This document shows, piece after piece, positions 63,331 to 64,000 of a stretch of DNA of 64,000 nucleotides. The position numbers and the translations under genes are program-made. The DNA is taken from contig OY970235.1 of NCBI GenBank assembly GCA_963714145.1, positions 8,556,001-8,620,000 on the forward strand, in the 5' to 3' direction. The notes below the pieces were generated by a model. The model was not told where the DNA came from and made no database searches. It saw only the letters and a program-made list of their open reading frames with translations. The stretch comes from JBBWZH01 sp035544115. Lineage in GTDB: Bacteria > Actinomycetota > Actinomycetes > Mycobacteriales > CADCTP01. Positions within the stretch are counted from its first letter, which is position 1. Each line of letters opens with the position of its first letter.

Positions 63331-64000
63331 GTGGTGGACAGCCTGCAGGAACAGCACGGCCGTCGGCTGAGCCGGTTGGATCCGCTGCTGCCGGCGAGCG
63401 TGCGGCTTCCCGAGTGCGGGCCCGAAGACGTCCAGCTGGAGGTTCCCGGGGGCAGCGGGTTGGCTCGCGTGGTCCGGGCGGATCCGACCACGCTGGACGG
63501 AACCTGGAACCCGGCCGAGCGGCACGTGCTGGCTGCCCGGATCGGCGCGGACGATCCGGCCGGCGCGATGGATGCGCTGCTGTCCCGCTGGTCGCAGACG
63601 GTGCGCGCCCGTGCCGGGTCGGCCGAGTCGGCCGCGGTGCTCACCTGGCCGTCCCGCGATGTGGAGCTGATCCCGACGCTGCTGGCCCACGGCCTGGCAC
63701 CGAGGGTGGTGCTGGCGGTTCGACTCGCCGGGCGCGACTCACCGGACGGTGCCGCCGGTGTCGTGGTGCGCAGAGCGACCGAGGCGGATCTGGACGCGGC
63801 GGTGGCCATGGAGTTGGAGCTGGTCCGGTGGAACCAGACGCTCGGCCAGATGACCGAGCGGCCGAACACCGCGGAGCTGATCCGGGCCAAGCGCACCGCG
63901 CCGGGACGGCTCTGGTCCTGGCTGGCTGAGGTGGACCAGACGCCGGTCGGACTTCTCAGCGTGCTCGACCCGGAGCACGCCCCGTGGGCCGCCGGGCTGA
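63331..64000 (+). CDS. GNAT-family acetyltransferase, 3' end outside window
   Basis: An open frame begins at GTG 63331 (or 63334) and runs to the window edge, 223 codons without a stop. It encodes VDSLQEQHGRRLSRLDPLLP, a first half with VLTWPSRDVELIPTLLAHGL, and a second domain beginning VVVRRATEADLDAAVAMELE, LVRWNQTLGQM, then WSWLAEVDQTPVGLLSVLD. The last part fits the start of a GNAT N-acetyltransferase domain, so the protein probably has a degenerate first and an active second GNAT domain. The substrate is unknown. No clear ribosome site is present, suggesting a leaderless mRNA. Confidence 0.78.
   Translation, partial: MVDSLQEQHGRRLSRLDPLLPASVRLPECGPEDVQLEVPGGSGLARVVRADPTTLDGTWNPAERHVLAARIGADDPAGAMDALLSRWSQTVRARAGSAESAAVLTWPSRDVELIPTLLAHGLAPRVVLAVRLAGRDSPDGAAGVVVRRATEADLDAAVAMELELVRWNQTLGQMTERPNTAELIRAKRTAPGRLWSWLAEVDQTPVGLLSVLDPEHAPWAAGL

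Overview
The window is very GC-rich, with strong codon-position bias, many GTG starts, AfsR/SARP-type regulators, Tat-exported enzymes, an actinobacterial cysteine-type leader peptide and paired DUF929/VKOR thiol genes. All of this points to a filamentous actinomycete. A Micromonosporaceae-like host is my inference; no rRNA or other marker settles it. No tRNA, rRNA, CRISPR array or intact transposon was seen. About 50 protein genes are supported, and both ends of the window cut a gene.

Layout. 1-5644: two large, overlapping, uncharacterised proteins. 5769-12633: two near-twin cupin/AraC regulators flanking a DHA2 drug-efflux pump, then a frameshifted rifampin-phosphotransferase-like gene. 12849-20001: a run of exported proteins (DTR-motif protein, I36 protease inhibitor, two beta-propeller proteins, lipoprotein) with one truncated AfsR-like regulator. 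20178-26377: a small Cys-rich protein, a full AfsR-type regulator with TPRs, a membrane protein, and a DUF929-VKOR disulfide pair (DUF929 frameshifted). 26584-32798: three Tat-exported phosphoesterase-type enzymes, the last frameshifted. 33049-35219: an AI-2E-family membrane protein and a methyltransferase.

35313-41360: the best-organised unit. A sigma-70-like promoter is followed at once by a near-leaderless 30-codon leader peptide of the actinobacterial type associated with cysteine/sulfur control. Then come two oligopeptide-type ABC permeases, a fused double ATPase, a binding lipoprotein and a hairpin terminator. 41532-48708: a P-loop kinase-like protein, an ECF sigma factor overlapping its YCII (DGPF) partner, a secreted protein, a lone LuxR-type HTH, furA-katG with a palindromic control site, a Trp-rich secreted peptide and a small membrane protein.

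48860-52725: YidC-like insertase, alpha/beta hydrolase, a TetR regulator with repeated operator-like sites matched before a downstream SDR gene, and an orphan PIN protein. 52726-55896: a patch of atypical composition with a CFA-like methyltransferase, an aminoglycoside nucleotidyltransferase-like gene and an ISAs1 transposase remnant. 55897-64000: a subtilisin-fold protein lacking catalytic Asp and His, DUF6069 protein, aldo/keto reductase, membrane Ser/Thr kinase, an ArsR-SRPBCC-RibD-like operon and a GNAT gene cut by the window edge.

Three genes (rph-like, DUF929, LamG metallophosphoesterase) are each broken by one small indel. Two of the three can be explained by loss of one C in a short C run, so assembly error must be excluded before calling them pseudogenes. 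The most promising leads are the leader-peptide-controlled ABC transporter, the pseudo-subtilase, the three-gene exported phosphoesterase cluster and the unknown pair at the left end.
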